The translations under genes were made by a program, and so were the position numbers. From Candidatus Poribacteria bacterium (GTDB lineage Bacteria > Poribacteria > WGA-4E > WGA-3G), in the NCBI GenBank assembly GCA_028820845.1, contig JAPPII010000074.1:94434-158433 (forward strand): 64,000 nucleotides of DNA. Direction: 5' to 3'. Of the stretch, positions 43,294 through 52,723 are shown one piece after another. The notes under the pieces are model-generated. The model searched no databases. It was not told where the DNA came from and worked only from the letters and a program-made list of their open reading frames with translations. The number at the start of each line of letters is the position of its first letter. Within the stretch, counting starts at the first letter, position 1.

Positions 43294-44808
43294 ATGTCAC
43301 AATCCATCCAGCGTGAGTTATTCTGTTCTTTCTGCCAACGCGATAGTACACAAGTTCGTCGCCTCCTTCAAGGCAGGGAAGCGAATATTTGCGTTGAATG
43401 TATTGTCCGGTTATCTGCATCCACTGCGGAAGAGGCTTCTTGTGCCTTTTGTAGACGCGATAATACCCAAGTTGAAAGGCTCTTTAATGGGCTTGAGGCA
43501 GATATCTGTGAGAAATGTCTTGCTGAGTGTATTACTGTCTGTAACGACATTCTCGCCCATCAAAATCCAGATGGCAGTTTTGATGTCTCGATGGAAAAAG
43601 ATCAGCAGGAACACCACGGAGTGGGTCGCGAGCAGCAGAGACAGGCAAGAAGACAGAGCAGTGGACGGCGCGAAGCAGACACTGAAAGCGCAACTCGCCC
43701 CCAAGCACAGGATCAACAAGAAACACTCTCAAAACCGCCTTCACCCGAAGAAATAAAAGCAAAACTTGATGAATATGTAATAGGTCAAGAGCAAGCGAAA
43801 AAAAGTTTATCTGTTGCTGTTTATAATCACTATAAACGTCTACACCACGGCGAAACGACAGATGAAGTTGAATTAGATAAAAGCAATATCTTGCTCATAG
43901 GTCCAACAGGTACAGGAAAAACGCTACTCGCCCAGACGCTCGCTAAGGTTTTAGATGTACCGTTCGCTATTACTGATGCAACGACGTTGACTGAAGCCGG
44001 TTATGTTGGTGAAGACGTTGAGAATATCATCCTGAAATTGGTCCAAGCGGCGGATGGTGATGTCGCACGCGCCGAAACTGGCATCATTTATATTGATGAA
44101 ATTGATAAAATTACGCGTAAATCCGAGAACCCTTCAATTACTCGTGATGTTTCTGGTGAAGGCGTTCAGCAGGCATTGCTTAAGATTCTTGAAGGCACAA
44201 CAGCAAATGTCCCACCACGCGGGGGGCGGAAGCATCCACACCAAGAGATGATTGAGGTGAATACCAATAGGGTCTTGTTTATCTGCGGCGGGACTTTTAT
44301 TGGCGTCGAAAAGGCGGTTAAAGATAGACTTGGCAAACAGAGTATCGGCTTCGGGACTGCTATACAATCCAAGGATCAGACCAAAATTCATGAGCTTCTT
44401 GCACAGGTGACACCCAAAGATCTCATCAAATACGGCTTTATACCGGAGTTGATTGGTCGGCTCCCGATTGTTACAACCCTCCACGAGTTGGATGCTCCAG
44501 CATTAATTCGCATTCTTACTGAGCCGAAAAACGCGCTCGTCAAACAATATCGTCAGCTTTTAGTTTACGAGGATGTGGAGTTCCACGTAACCGATGCGGC
44601 GTTAACTGCTATCGCTGATGAAGTGATTGAACGCGAGACAGGGGCGCGCGGATTAAGAGCCGTTTTTGAAAAAATTATGCTTGATACGCTCTATCACCTC
44701 CCTTCACTTGAAGATGTTGAAGCCTGTCATATTACTGAAGACTCTGTCCGTAACCATGAGCCACCGCAACTTATCTACAGAAAATCCGAAGAACTTAAAA
44801 CTGCTTAA
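43294..44808 (+). CDS. clpX: ClpX unfoldase with duplicated N-terminal zinc domain
   Basis: A 504-residue AAA+ unfoldase, about 80 longer than the usual 424. There are two zinc-binding domains in a row: Cys11, Cys14, Cys33, Cys36 and Cys50, Cys53, Cys72, Cys75, both like the ClpX C4 domain. A long polar linker (about 90-145) leads to the AAA+ domain with GPTGTGKT, pore loop [25 protein letters not shown] loop GGRKHPH and the ClpP-docking loop IGFGT. GAGAGGAG lies upstream of the ATG. It delivers tagged proteins to ClpP. Confidence 0.95.
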   Translation: MSQSIQRELFCSFCQRDSTQVRRLLQGREANICVECIVRLSASTAEEASCAFCRRDNTQVERLFNGLEADICEKCLAECITVCNDILAHQNPDGSFDVSMEKDQQEHHGVGREQQRQARRQSSGRREADTESATRPQAQDQQETLSKPPSPEEIKAKLDEYVIGQEQAKKSLSVAVYNHYKRLHHGETTDEVELDKSNILLIGPTGTGKTLLAQTLAKVLDVPFAITDATTLTEAGYVGEDVENIILKLVQAADGDVARAETGIIYIDEIDKITRKSENPSITRDVSGEGVQQALLKILEGTTANVPPRGGRKHPHQEMIEVNTNRVLFICGGTFIGVEKAVKDRLGKQSIGFGTAIQSKDQTKIHELLAQVTPKDLIKYGFIPELIGRLPIVTTLHELDAPALIRILTEPKNALVKQYRQLLVYEDVEFHVTDAALTAIADEVIERETGARGLRAVFEKIMLDTLYHLPSLEDVEACHITEDSVRNHEPPQLIYRKSEELKTA

Positions 44809-44901
44809 GGGTTATTGGTCTTCGGTTATCGGTTTTCGGACGAGAGATTTTTGTGGCAAGTAAAACGTTCGCAACCACTACAACGCGCTAACCGACAACT
44901 C

Positions 44902-44933
44902 GGTTCATGCCACACGGCATGAATACCGTTGAT
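44902..44933 (-). repeat. Dispersed palindromic repeat, copy 2 (inverted)
   Basis: GGTTCATGCC, four bases, GGCATGAATACCGTTGAT, the reverse complement of the copy at 40962. It lies in the clpX-lon gap, close to low-complexity sequence (44810-44840). Confidence 0.75.
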
Positions 44934-44970
44934 TTCAACTGGGAACTGATAACCAAAGAGGATAAAAATC

Positions 44971-47412
44971 ATGAACTCGACAGCAACAAAAGAATATGAA
45001 ACGGTAAGTTTACCCGTTATCTATTTGCCTCCGGATTTTGACGCTATTTTTCCGAGAACGAAATCTGTTTTGAATGTCGCGCGTAAAATGGGAGTTGCAG
45101 CAACCCATGCAGCCCTGCGTTTAAAGCGGCATATACTCCTCCTCCATCAAAAAGTGGAGTTGGACGAGGGAGAAGAAGCAACCCCCGAACATCTCCATGC
45201 GATTGGTGCTGTCGCGAATATTATTGAGTCTTATGAACCCGGCGATGGTACTATCCGTATCGCTATTGCAGCCGAGCAGCGCGCAATTGTTCTCCGCTAT
45301 ACCAAAACTGATGACTTTTTGAGAGCGGATGTCCAGATTGTTCATGAAGAGATAGGTTTGGCAGATGCTGCCGAACCTCTTATGAAAGAAGCTAAGAAAC
45401 TTTTCAGTAATTACGCAAAAGTCCGACAAAAAGACCAAGGACAAGGCTCACAATCCCACGTCTTGACCTCCGAAGAAGTCAAACGGGCTATTACAGAACA
45501 GGAAGAACCCGGACACCTTGCTGATACGATCGCTGGACTTCTCAACCTCACACCCGCGGAGCGTCAAGCCATTATTGATGAACTCAATCCTATTAAACGA
45601 CTGCAACTCGTTATCCAATTCTTAAAGGAAGCATCAGAGCGAAACGAGTTACGCGACGACATTCACAATCAGGTCCGGGAATCCATTCAGAAAACACATC
45701 GTGAATTTTACCTGCAGGAGCAGATGAAGGTTATCCAGAAGGAACTCGGTCGCGATGACATCGCCGAGGTTGATGAACTTCGGGAGCAGGTGAAAAACGC
45801 CGGAATGTCCGAAGAAGCTGAAGAAAAAGCACTCAAGGAACTGGATCGGCTTGCACAGATTCCACCTCAATCTGCTGAATCTGGGGTTATCCGCACTTAT
45901 GTCGATTGGATACTCGCGTTGCCTTGGAAAGAAAGCACTGAACATCAAATCCATCTTCCTGAAGCTGAACGTATCCTTGATGAGGACCATTACGGCTTGG
46001 AGAAACCCAAGGAGAATGTGCTTGAGTACCTTGCTGTTTTGCAACTCGTCAAACATCTGAAAGGACCGATTATCTGTCTCGTCGGTCCCCCAGGCGTTGG
46101 AAAAACCTCGCTCGGTAAGTCGGTCGCTCGTGCCACAGGTAGGAAATTCGTTAGGATGTCGCTCGGTGGTGTTCGCGATGAAGCCGAAATTCGTGGGCAT
46201 AGACGCACCTATATCGGCGCAATTCCCGGTCGAATTATCCAAGGACTCCGGGATGTCAAGTCAAAAAATCCGCTGTTTCTGCTCGATGAGATTGATAAAC
46301 TGAGTTCAGATTTTCGAGGGGATCCGGCATCGGCACTCCTTGAAGTCCTTGATCCCGAACAGAATGCAACTTTCCGGGATCACTACATGGATATCGCATT
46401 TGATCTTTCTGATGTGATGTTTATCACAACGGCGAATACCCGTGTCACCATTCCACCGGCACTCGAAGACCGGATGGAAATCATTGAATTGCCGGGGTAC
46501 ACTGATTTTGAGAAGCATAAAATCGCTACCTTTACACCGAATGGACTTATTCCGAAGCAGCTTGAACGTCATGGTCTTTCATCTGAGAATATCACCTTCA
46601 CAGATGAAGCCATCTTTGAGATGATTCACAAATACACGCGCGAAGCTGGGGTGCGAAGTCTTGAACGAACGATTACGACTGTCATGCGAAAGATAGCGAA
46701 GGAAATGGTCACTGAAGAAAAACCTGACTTCAATATTGAGATAACGCCAGTGAATTTGAGTGATTATCTCGGTCCGGCGAAATGGACACGCACAAAGGCT
46801 GAGGAGAGTGATGAGGTCGGTGTCGCTACAGGAATGGTGTGGACCCAAATTGGTGGAGATATCGTCTCTGTTGAGGCAACAACCATGCCCGGCGAAGGTA
46901 AACTCAGTATGACTGGACAACTTCAGGAAGTGATGCGTGAGTCAGTCCAGGCGGCTGTCGCCTACATTCGATCGCGTGCGGAATCTTTTGGAATCTCTAA
47001 AGACCAGTTTGAGAAGCACGATATTCACATTCACATTCCAGAAGGGGCTGTCCCGAAAGATGGTCCCTCAGCAGGTATCACTGTCGCTACGGCGATACTT
47101 TCTGCCTTGACAGGAAAATCTGTCCGAAAAGATGTCGCTATGACTGGCGAGATTACACTCCGGGGTCGGGTGCTACCGATCGGTGGCTTGAAGGAGAAGG
47201 CACTCGCTGCCTATCGCAATGGTATTTTTGACATCATCATCCCCAGCGATAATGAAAAAGATGAGGTTGACATTCCAACTGAAATTCGGGAGGGTATCCG
47301 TTTTCACAAGGTCAACGATATGATACAGGTGCTGGAACAAGCACTCAGAGAGCCGATGGTGGAAACCGAAGTTCCCGTAGAGATGCCGGTTCCCTCCCAA
47401 CCCTCTGTGTAA
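44971..47412 (+). CDS. lon: ATP-dependent Lon protease
   Basis: An 813-residue Lon protease. The N-terminal LAN domain ([18 protein letters not shown]), a coiled region, the AAA+ domain with [13 protein letters not shown] and the serine-lysine protease domain with Ser700 in [10 protein letters not shown] and Lys743 in [14 protein letters not shown] precedes the ATG. It degrades misfolded and some regulatory proteins. Its presence next to clpX and tig is a common order. Confidence 0.95.
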   Translation: MNSTATKEYETVSLPVIYLPPDFDAIFPRTKSVLNVARKMGVAATHAALRLKRHILLLHQKVELDEGEEATPEHLHAIGAVANIIESYEPGDGTIRIAIAAEQRAIVLRYTKTDDFLRADVQIVHEEIGLADAAEPLMKEAKKLFSNYAKVRQKDQGQGSQSHVLTSEEVKRAITEQEEPGHLADTIAGLLNLTPAERQAIIDELNPIKRLQLVIQFLKEASERNELRDDIHNQVRESIQKTHREFYLQEQMKVIQKELGRDDIAEVDELREQVKNAGMSEEAEEKALKELDRLAQIPPQSAESGVIRTYVDWILALPWKESTEHQIHLPEAERILDEDHYGLEKPKENVLEYLAVLQLVKHLKGPIICLVGPPGVGKTSLGKSVARATGRKFVRMSLGGVRDEAEIRGHRRTYIGAIPGRIIQGLRDVKSKNPLFLLDEIDKLSSDFRGDPASALLEVLDPEQNATFRDHYMDIAFDLSDVMFITTANTRVTIPPALEDRMEIIELPGYTDFEKHKIATFTPNGLIPKQLERHGLSSENITFTDEAIFEMIHKYTREAGVRSLERTITTVMRKIAKEMVTEEKPDFNIEITPVNLSDYLGPAKWTRTKAEESDEVGVATGMVWTQIGGDIVSVEATTMPGEGKLSMTGQLQEVMRESVQAAVAYIRSRAESFGISKDQFEKHDIHIHIPEGAVPKDGPSAGITVATAILSALTGKSVRKDVAMTGEITLRGRVLPIGGLKEKALAAYRNGIFDIIIPSDNEKDEVDIPTEIREGIRFHKVNDMIQVLEQALREPMVETEVPVEMPVPSQPSV

Positions 47413-47530
47413 TAGCGGATAGCGGTTAGCAGTCAGGTCGCTGCACTTTCAGCATTGTCCCGCAAGTCCACACGCGACTTGTGTGGCAAGGTTTCTTGTG
47501 CTGAGCACTGACGGCTGATGGCTGACGGCG
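47411..47530 (+). repeat. CTGA/GCGGTTAG-type low-complexity intergenic repeat
   Basis: Units such as GCGGATAGCGGTTAGCAGTCAG and GACGGCTGATGGCTGACGG occur in the lon-rqcP gap. Similar stretches are at 11876-11907, 62311-62336 and 63560-63660. Confidence 0.6.
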
Positions 47531-47539
47531 ATAAAAAAC

Positions 47540-47824
47540 ATGCGATTAGACAAATTTCTACAGATCAGCCGCCTTGTGAAACGGCGAACGATTGCCAATA
47601 CGCTCTGTAGCAGAGGTGCTGTGAGTGTCAATGGACACGTCGCAAAAGCCGGGAAGGTGCTCGCTGTTGGAGATGTAATCCGATTGCCTGTCGCTGTATC
47701 TGTTACTGCAGAGGCGCATCTGGATGAAGAAGCTGCCGACCCTGCGTATGAGGTCCTTGAGTTACCATCAGGGAATGTCTCACGCGCCCGTGCTACAACA
47801 CTCTATCGCCAAATAAATCCGTAG
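47540..47824 (+). CDS. rqcP: S4-domain protein RqcP (YabO-like)
   Basis: A 94-residue S4 RNA-binding protein, MRLDKFLQISRLVKRRTIAN, then GAVSVNGHVAKAGKVLAVGD. The layout matches the RqcP/YabO family that binds 50S subunits in ribosome-associated quality control; Hsp15 is a close alternative. The C-terminal third is less conserved. It follows lon. Confidence 0.85.
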   Translation: MRLDKFLQISRLVKRRTIANTLCSRGAVSVNGHVAKAGKVLAVGDVIRLPVAVSVTAEAHLDEEAADPAYEVLELPSGNVSRARATTLYRQINP

Positions 47825-47904
47825 CCTCCATCTCTTGATCGAGGCCCGGGTCCCCGCCCGTTACAGGGGAGGGTATCTTACTTGATCAAGGGAGAGAACT
47901 TGCT

Positions 47905-49065
47905 ATGACTCCTGAAGAGGTCCAAATCCGACAAAAAGCGACAGGTGTGTACCGAAAAGGTAGGGCATCTGGTGTCAGGAAACCAAAGATTGGGATAACG
48001 ATGGGCGATGCAGCTGGCATCGGTCCCGAAATCATCGTCAAGGCACTCGCTTATGAAAGCATATATTCGGTGTGTCAACCGATAGTCGTTGGTAGTCCAG
48101 ATATCCTTCGGGACGCAGCTGTTAGATTTACTCCCCCTGGTATACCACAGCTAAATCTCAATATCATCAATACACCGGCGCAAGCGGTCGCAGTGCATGG
48201 AACGATTGATGTTTTGAACGTAGTTCCAATATCTCCACAGGATATTCCTGTTGGGACTGTGGATGCGCGCGCGGGTGCTGCTGCCGTCAAAGCGGTTGAA
48301 ACAGCGACTTATCTCGCGATGGATGGCGAACTTGATGCAATCACGACCGCTCCCATTTGTAAAGCTGCCATACATCGGGCAGGGATGCCGTATCCGGGAC
48401 ACACGGAAATGCTTGCTGCCTTCACCAACGCACCTGATGTGGTGATGATGCTTTGCACAGCTGAGGCATTAGGTGGCAGTCGGAAACCGCTGACCGCTGA
48501 CCGCGAACTGCGAACTGAGAACCACTTCCCGCGGTACGCGAATAGCGATACGCGAATAGCAGTCTCTTTTGTGACAAACCACATTGCACTGGCTGATGTG
48601 CCAAAACATCTGTCTATACAAAGAATTGTGGATGTCATCTGCCTCACCCATCAAGCACTCATTCGTAGTGGTATTTCTGAACCACGGCTTGTTGTTGCAG
48701 GGCTGAACCCTCACGCCGGTGAAGAGGGGATATTCGGGAAAGAAGAACAGCAATTTATCTGTCCAGCCATCGCGCAGGCACAAGCGCACGTCGGCAAAAT
48801 AGACGGACCTCTTCCTGCCGATGCACTTTTTGTCAAAGCAGTTCAAGGAGAGTGGCACGCCGTGATTGCTATGTACCACGATCAGGGTAATATTCCGATA
48901 AAACTTTTGGGTTTCGGTGAACTTGTAAATGTTACCTTGGGTTTGCCGATAGTCCGCACCAGCGTTGATCATGGGACAGCTTTTGATATAGCCGGTAAAG
49001 GAATCGCCAGTGAAACGAGTTTAGTGGCGGCACTAAAGTGTGCTTCACAACTCACAGAGACATAG
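47905..49065 (+). CDS. pdxA: 4-hydroxythreonine-4-phosphate dehydrogenase
   Basis: A 386-residue PdxA for vitamin B6 synthesis. KIGITMGDAAGIGPEI starts the core (about 28); zinc ligands appear in PYPGHTEML (His166), GLNPHAGE and AMYHDQGNIPIK. There is a 27-residue N-terminal extension. After VVMMLCTAE the protein carries about 29 extra residues (188-216) that resemble the window's CTGA-rich repeat; canonical PdxA proteins go directly to the RIAV strand. GGGAGAG precedes the ATG. The insert lies at a surface-loop position, so activity may be kept. Confidence 0.9.
   Translation: MTPEEVQIRQKATGVYRKGRASGVRKPKIGITMGDAAGIGPEIIVKALAYESIYSVCQPIVVGSPDILRDAAVRFTPPGIPQLNLNIINTPAQAVAVHGTIDVLNVVPISPQDIPVGTVDARAGAAAVKAVETATYLAMDGELDAITTAPICKAAIHRAGMPYPGHTEMLAAFTNAPDVVMMLCTAEALGGSRKPLTADRELRTENHFPRYANSDTRIAVSFVTNHIALADVPKHLSIQRIVDVICLTHQALIRSGISEPRLVVAGLNPHAGEEGIFGKEEQQFICPAIAQAQAHVGKIDGPLPADALFVKAVQGEWHAVIAMYHDQGNIPIKLLGFGELVNVTLGLPIVRTSVDHGTAFDIAGKGIASETSLVAALKCASQLTET
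48466..48552 (+). repeat. CTGA-type repeat inserted in frame within pdxA
   Basis: About 87 bases with CCGCTGACCGCTGACCG, CGAACTGCGAACTGAGAA and a direct repeat of TACGCGAATAGC. The same kind of repeat is intergenic elsewhere. Confidence 0.6.
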
Positions 49066-49205
49066 ATCCATAAATTAAAACCTATGAAAAAATGCTGATG
49101 CATCAAAAAAACAAACTTGATTTTTACCTGAAACAGTTATATAATTTGCGCAGTTTGTCGGAAAGAAAAAATCATGAGCAAGCAGGGCAAAAGGGACCAC
49201 TAACT

Positions 49206-49547
49206 ATGAAAACCATTTTGCTATTTTCAATCCTGTTGTCTGCGATCACTCTCCCAGCGACCGGTGAGCTGACGGTTGAAGACATCGAGAAAATTGATGC
49301 TAAAATTCAAGCCTCCGAGACTCGAATAAGAGAAGATTTCGGCGAAAAAATTCAGGCAGTAGACAAGCACATGAACTCGAATTTCAGTTGGATAAAGTTT
49401 TTTCTAACCATTATTGCTGCCATCGTCGGTATACCACAAATAAGTGTTGTCTGGCGTAGTAGAAAAGATCAGGCACACGAGCAAGAGATTGAAGAACTCA
49501 GGAACGAAGTAGAGATACTGAAACAACAGCAGGTTGTAAACCCTTGA
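49206..49547 (+). CDS. Small exported coiled-coil membrane protein
   Basis: A 113-residue protein: signal peptide (MKTILLFSILLSAITLPATG), coiled coil (DIEKIDAKIQASETRIREDF), a hydrophobic segment (about 60-77) and a C-terminal coiled coil. Its layout matches the protein at 30233. AAGGGA lies before the ATG at 49206; a longer frame from 49092 is not credible. No function known. Confidence 0.6.
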   Translation: MKTILLFSILLSAITLPATGELTVEDIEKIDAKIQASETRIREDFGEKIQAVDKHMNSNFSWIKFFLTIIAAIVGIPQISVVWRSRKDQAHEQEIEELRNEVEILKQQQVVNP

Positions 49548-49570
49548 TAGCATCTATCCAAGGAGTTGCT

Positions 49571-49742
49571 ATGACCTTTATCATCCAGAGTTGAAAAAAC
49601 ATCGTTCCGTGCCAGTGAAGGTCGCAAAATTCTCCAATTTCAAACCGCTGAAGCCGTTTTGAAAAAGATTCTATCGGCAATCAAGAAAGGCAAAAAAGCC
49701 ATCGCCATCGTGGATTTAGAACAGGACGAACTTCAAACTTAA
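49571..49742 (+). pseudogene. Frameshifted small gene
   Basis: AAGGAG lies 5 bases before an ATG at 49571, but the frame stops after 7 codons (MTFIIQS). One base off, an open frame runs to 49742: VEKTSFRASEGRKILQF, then AVLKKILSAIKKGKKAIAIV. The good ribosome site and a protein-like second frame suggest a recent single-base frameshift. No family is recognised. Confidence 0.4.
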
Positions 49743-49811
49743 TAACCGTACGCTCGGAACTCAAAGCGGGATGTCATTCAGTGGTTTGCTAAAAGGGGGA
49801 AGTGGATATTT

Positions 49812-50291
49812 ATGAAAAAGTCTTTACTAATTATTAGTTGCTCTGGAAGGAAAGATAAAACGCCAGGATTGATCCCCGCACTTATGAGATATAAAGGTCC
49901 ACTCTATACGACGCTACATAAGGCTAGTAGAGAGAATCAATTCCCGAAAAGTCTTGATATTCTCATCGTCTCAGCGAGATATGGGTTACTCCAATCGGAT
50001 GAACCAATTGAGGACTACGATCAAAAGATGGACGATAACCGTGCTGGAGAGTTACGTCCCAGTATACAGAAAAAACTTGAGGCATTTTTAGATGGACAGG
50101 ACTACGACCAACTTTTCAACGGTTTGTGGAAGGATTACCAAGCAGTGCTCGAAGGATTTGATTTAGAAAGGCATTTTGAAAATGTGATTTTAGTAGAAAC
50201 GAATAGAGGGAAAAAGATGTCTCAATTTAAAACATGGATCACAGATTTGTTTAAATCTGAAACACAGCAAGAGCACGACAGTACTCGCTGA
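49812..50291 (+). CDS. YaaA/DUF6884-like protein
   Basis: A 159-residue protein with the YaaA/DUF6884 pattern: LLIISCSGRKDKTPG (Cys10), LYTTLHKA, ILIVSARYGLLQSDEPIEDY, KMDDNRAGEL and GKKMSQFKTWI. Proteins of this group are poorly understood; YaaA itself binds DNA and lowers free iron. A related domain is fused to the DpdA-like protein at 53737. It is the first gene of the AT-rich module; the next gene has its own promoter 67 bases after this stop. Confidence 0.7.
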   Translation: MKKSLLIISCSGRKDKTPGLIPALMRYKGPLYTTLHKASRENQFPKSLDILIVSARYGLLQSDEPIEDYDQKMDDNRAGELRPSIQKKLEAFLDGQDYDQLFNGLWKDYQAVLEGFDLERHFENVILVETNRGKKMSQFKTWITDLFKSETQQEHDSTR

Positions 50292-50357
50292 ATCACTATT
50301 AGGATGTTACAACCCGTTCCACACCAACCGTTTCTTTTTCATATTTTGCATAAGAAA

Positions 50358-50386
50358 TTTACAATAGTCGGAAGATGTGCTACTAT
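50358..50386 (+). promoter_or_regulatory. Probable promoter of the helicase-nuclease-DpdA unit
   Basis: TTTACA at 50358-50363, 17 bases, TACTAT at 50381-50386, 20 bases before the helicase ATG. Confidence 0.55.
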
Positions 50387-50406
50387 AACTAAGGGAGGTA
50401 TAGTGT

Positions 50407-52710
50407 ATGGATCTTCAGGAAATGCTAACTACCATTAATGATAAAACAAAAATCGAAGTCAACGATGAACAGAAAGCAGTAATTGCTCATGAAGATGGAC
50501 CGCTATGGGTTATTGCCGGTCCTGGTTCAGGAAAGTCGGAAGTGTTGGTATTGAGGACCTTGAAATTAGTCTGTGTTGACGGAGTTCACCCTAAGTCAAT
50601 TATACTCACTACTTTTACTGAAAAAGCAGCTAGGAACATACAAGATCGGTTAGCGATTTACAAAAACTATCTTGATCAGGTTGATGAGAATCTACGCCTA
50701 AGAGTTGATTTGTCCCAAGTCCGAGTGGGGACGTTGCATAGTCTGTGCAACCGCATAATGCATGAATATCGTTACTCAAAATATCAGAATTATCGCCTGC
50801 TTGATGATATAGAGCAATTGCTTTTTGTTTATGAACAGTCAGACTTATCTACGTCTCAACAAGCACATCTGCCTTTATGGCAAAGATTTGACCTTTTGAC
50901 AGCAAGGTACAATCAGGCAGCAGGGACTCGGTGGAATAGATCATCTGGTTATCCGCCACATAGATGGATTCGTGTCAACGCGGCTGTTACCTTATTCAAT
51001 CGAATTGTTGAAGATCAAGTTGATGTTCCTCAAATGCATGCTGAAGGCGGAACTTGGGAAATCTTAGCGAATGCTTATACACAATATCGGGATAGTTTAG
51101 AAGAACATAAGACTTGTGACTTTGCTCATCTACAGTTAAAATTTCTTGAATTTCTTGATTCACCCAGCGGTAGTCGTTTTCTTAATGGTGATGGTTTATC
51201 AGATCAAGATCATCCTGGTATAAATCATGTTCTTGTTGATGAATACCAAGATACGAATCCAATCCAAGAAAACATTTACCTACGGTTGACACAACGTTTT
51301 CCTCATAACTTGTGCATCGTGGGAGATGACGATCAAGCTTTGTACCGATTTAGAGGAGGGACAGTAGAATGTATGGTAAACTTCGATCGCGCATGTCAAT
51401 CTGCATTGGGGGCTGGAGTAAGGCCATACCCACTTCATCTTTCTACAAACTATCGTTCACATCCTGATATTGTTGATTGGTGTGATAATTACATTCAGTC
51501 CTTCCAGGTTATGACTGAACCTGGAGCAAGGGTTAGTAACAAACCCAGTCTTTCACCGGATCCACAATGGGTTGATCGTCAAACTCAACAGGGATGCTCC
51601 ATTGGTAATTATCCGGCTGTATCCTACTTGCTAGGTCAAAAATATGAAGATGTTGCAGCGCGCTTTGCGGAAACGGTAAGGGGTTTATTGGACAATGGGA
51701 TTGTAAACGATCCGAGTCAATGTGTGCTTCTGTTGAGGAGCACACGACTTTTGACTCAGTCAGCCGAGCCGTATCAAAGAGCATTACAGGACCAAGGATT
51801 TGATGTTTATAATCCACGATCTCGAACGTTCCTGGAACAACCTGAAATCCAAACGGCATTGGGAACATTAGTGAAAATACTAGATCCGAATCAAAACGGA
51901 CTTTCTGACGTAAAAACGAGAAATGTGAGAGAAATGATTGAAGATTGGATTCAAGTTTACACCGATCAAGCATCACAGAACCCCGAATTAGCAACTTATG
52001 TCGAAGGGGCAATCAGTCGGATTATGCAAACTCCGGCTAACAAAACAATCACGCAATCCGCAGGACAGGATAAAACGATGAGCCCAGCTACGATTCAAGA
52101 CATCTTCTATCACATGATTAGTTTTGAACCTTTTGTGAAATGGCGACAGGACACTGAGCGAGATTTTCGTTTAGGAAAGTTATCACAAGTCCTTGAGTCA
52201 TATTGCATGCTTCCTTTTAGCGGTTCAATAGGGTCAACACGAGAAATTCTGCGAACAGGCTATACAGATGGTTTAATCAGTTCTGGCCAATTGGGACACC
52301 TTTATTACTCCCTCGTAGGGTTGCTTGTTTCAGAAGGCCTCAACGATCCAGAGCATGAAGAAATTATCTGTCCACAAGGAAGTTTCCCGATAATGACAGT
52401 TCATCAAGCGAAAGGTCTTGAGTTTCCCTTTGTTTTTGTTTCACTATTGGGTAAGATTCAAAAAGTAGAGATAGGATCAGAACTTCAGATTGAAGACACT
52501 ATGCGGCAGTTTCGGAATAATCCATCCCCATCAAGTTTCAGTGATCAAGAGCGTGCAGAACAAGACAGGATCCGTTTTTTCTATGTGGCATATTCTCGTG
52601 CCATATATTCCTTAGTGTTCTTGGCAAGAAACCAAGACTTCAGAAATCAAGGGATTGGTTTTGGAGATAAGGGTCTTCAGTGGTTTACGGATGAAGTTAA
52701 AAGGTTATAA
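50407..52710 (+). CDS. UvrD/PcrA-type superfamily 1A helicase
   Basis: A 767-residue SF1A helicase. Motif I is AGPGSGKSE (37-45), Ia TTFTEKAARN, II VDEYQDTNP (about 277), III GDDDQALYRFRG, V MTVHQAKGLEFPFVFV and VI RFFYVAYSRA (about 722). No nuclease domain is fused; the next gene supplies a nuclease, as in AddA/AddB-type pairs. GGGAGG lies before the ATG. It translocates on single-stranded DNA; a role in processing modified or foreign DNA is inference. Confidence 0.9.
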   Translation: MDLQEMLTTINDKTKIEVNDEQKAVIAHEDGPLWVIAGPGSGKSEVLVLRTLKLVCVDGVHPKSIILTTFTEKAARNIQDRLAIYKNYLDQVDENLRLRVDLSQVRVGTLHSLCNRIMHEYRYSKYQNYRLLDDIEQLLFVYEQSDLSTSQQAHLPLWQRFDLLTARYNQAAGTRWNRSSGYPPHRWIRVNAAVTLFNRIVEDQVDVPQMHAEGGTWEILANAYTQYRDSLEEHKTCDFAHLQLKFLEFLDSPSGSRFLNGDGLSDQDHPGINHVLVDEYQDTNPIQENIYLRLTQRFPHNLCIVGDDDQALYRFRGGTVECMVNFDRACQSALGAGVRPYPLHLSTNYRSHPDIVDWCDNYIQSFQVMTEPGARVSNKPSLSPDPQWVDRQTQQGCSIGNYPAVSYLLGQKYEDVAARFAETVRGLLDNGIVNDPSQCVLLLRSTRLLTQSAEPYQRALQDQGFDVYNPRSRTFLEQPEIQTALGTLVKILDPNQNGLSDVKTRNVREMIEDWIQVYTDQASQNPELATYVEGAISRIMQTPANKTITQSAGQDKTMSPATIQDIFYHMISFEPFVKWRQDTERDFRLGKLSQVLESYCMLPFSGSIGSTREILRTGYTDGLISSGQLGHLYYSLVGLLVSEGLNDPEHEEIICPQGSFPIMTVHQAKGLEFPFVFVSLLGKIQKVEIGSELQIEDTMRQFRNNPSPSSFSDQERAEQDRIRFFYVAYSRAIYSLVFLARNQDFRNQGIGFGDKGLQWFTDEVKRL

Positions 52711-52723
52711 GGAGGAGAAGTAA

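Noticed and set aside
45649..46242. 197-residue minus-strand open frame
   Set aside because: Opposite lon, with no ribosome site and no protein-like pattern.
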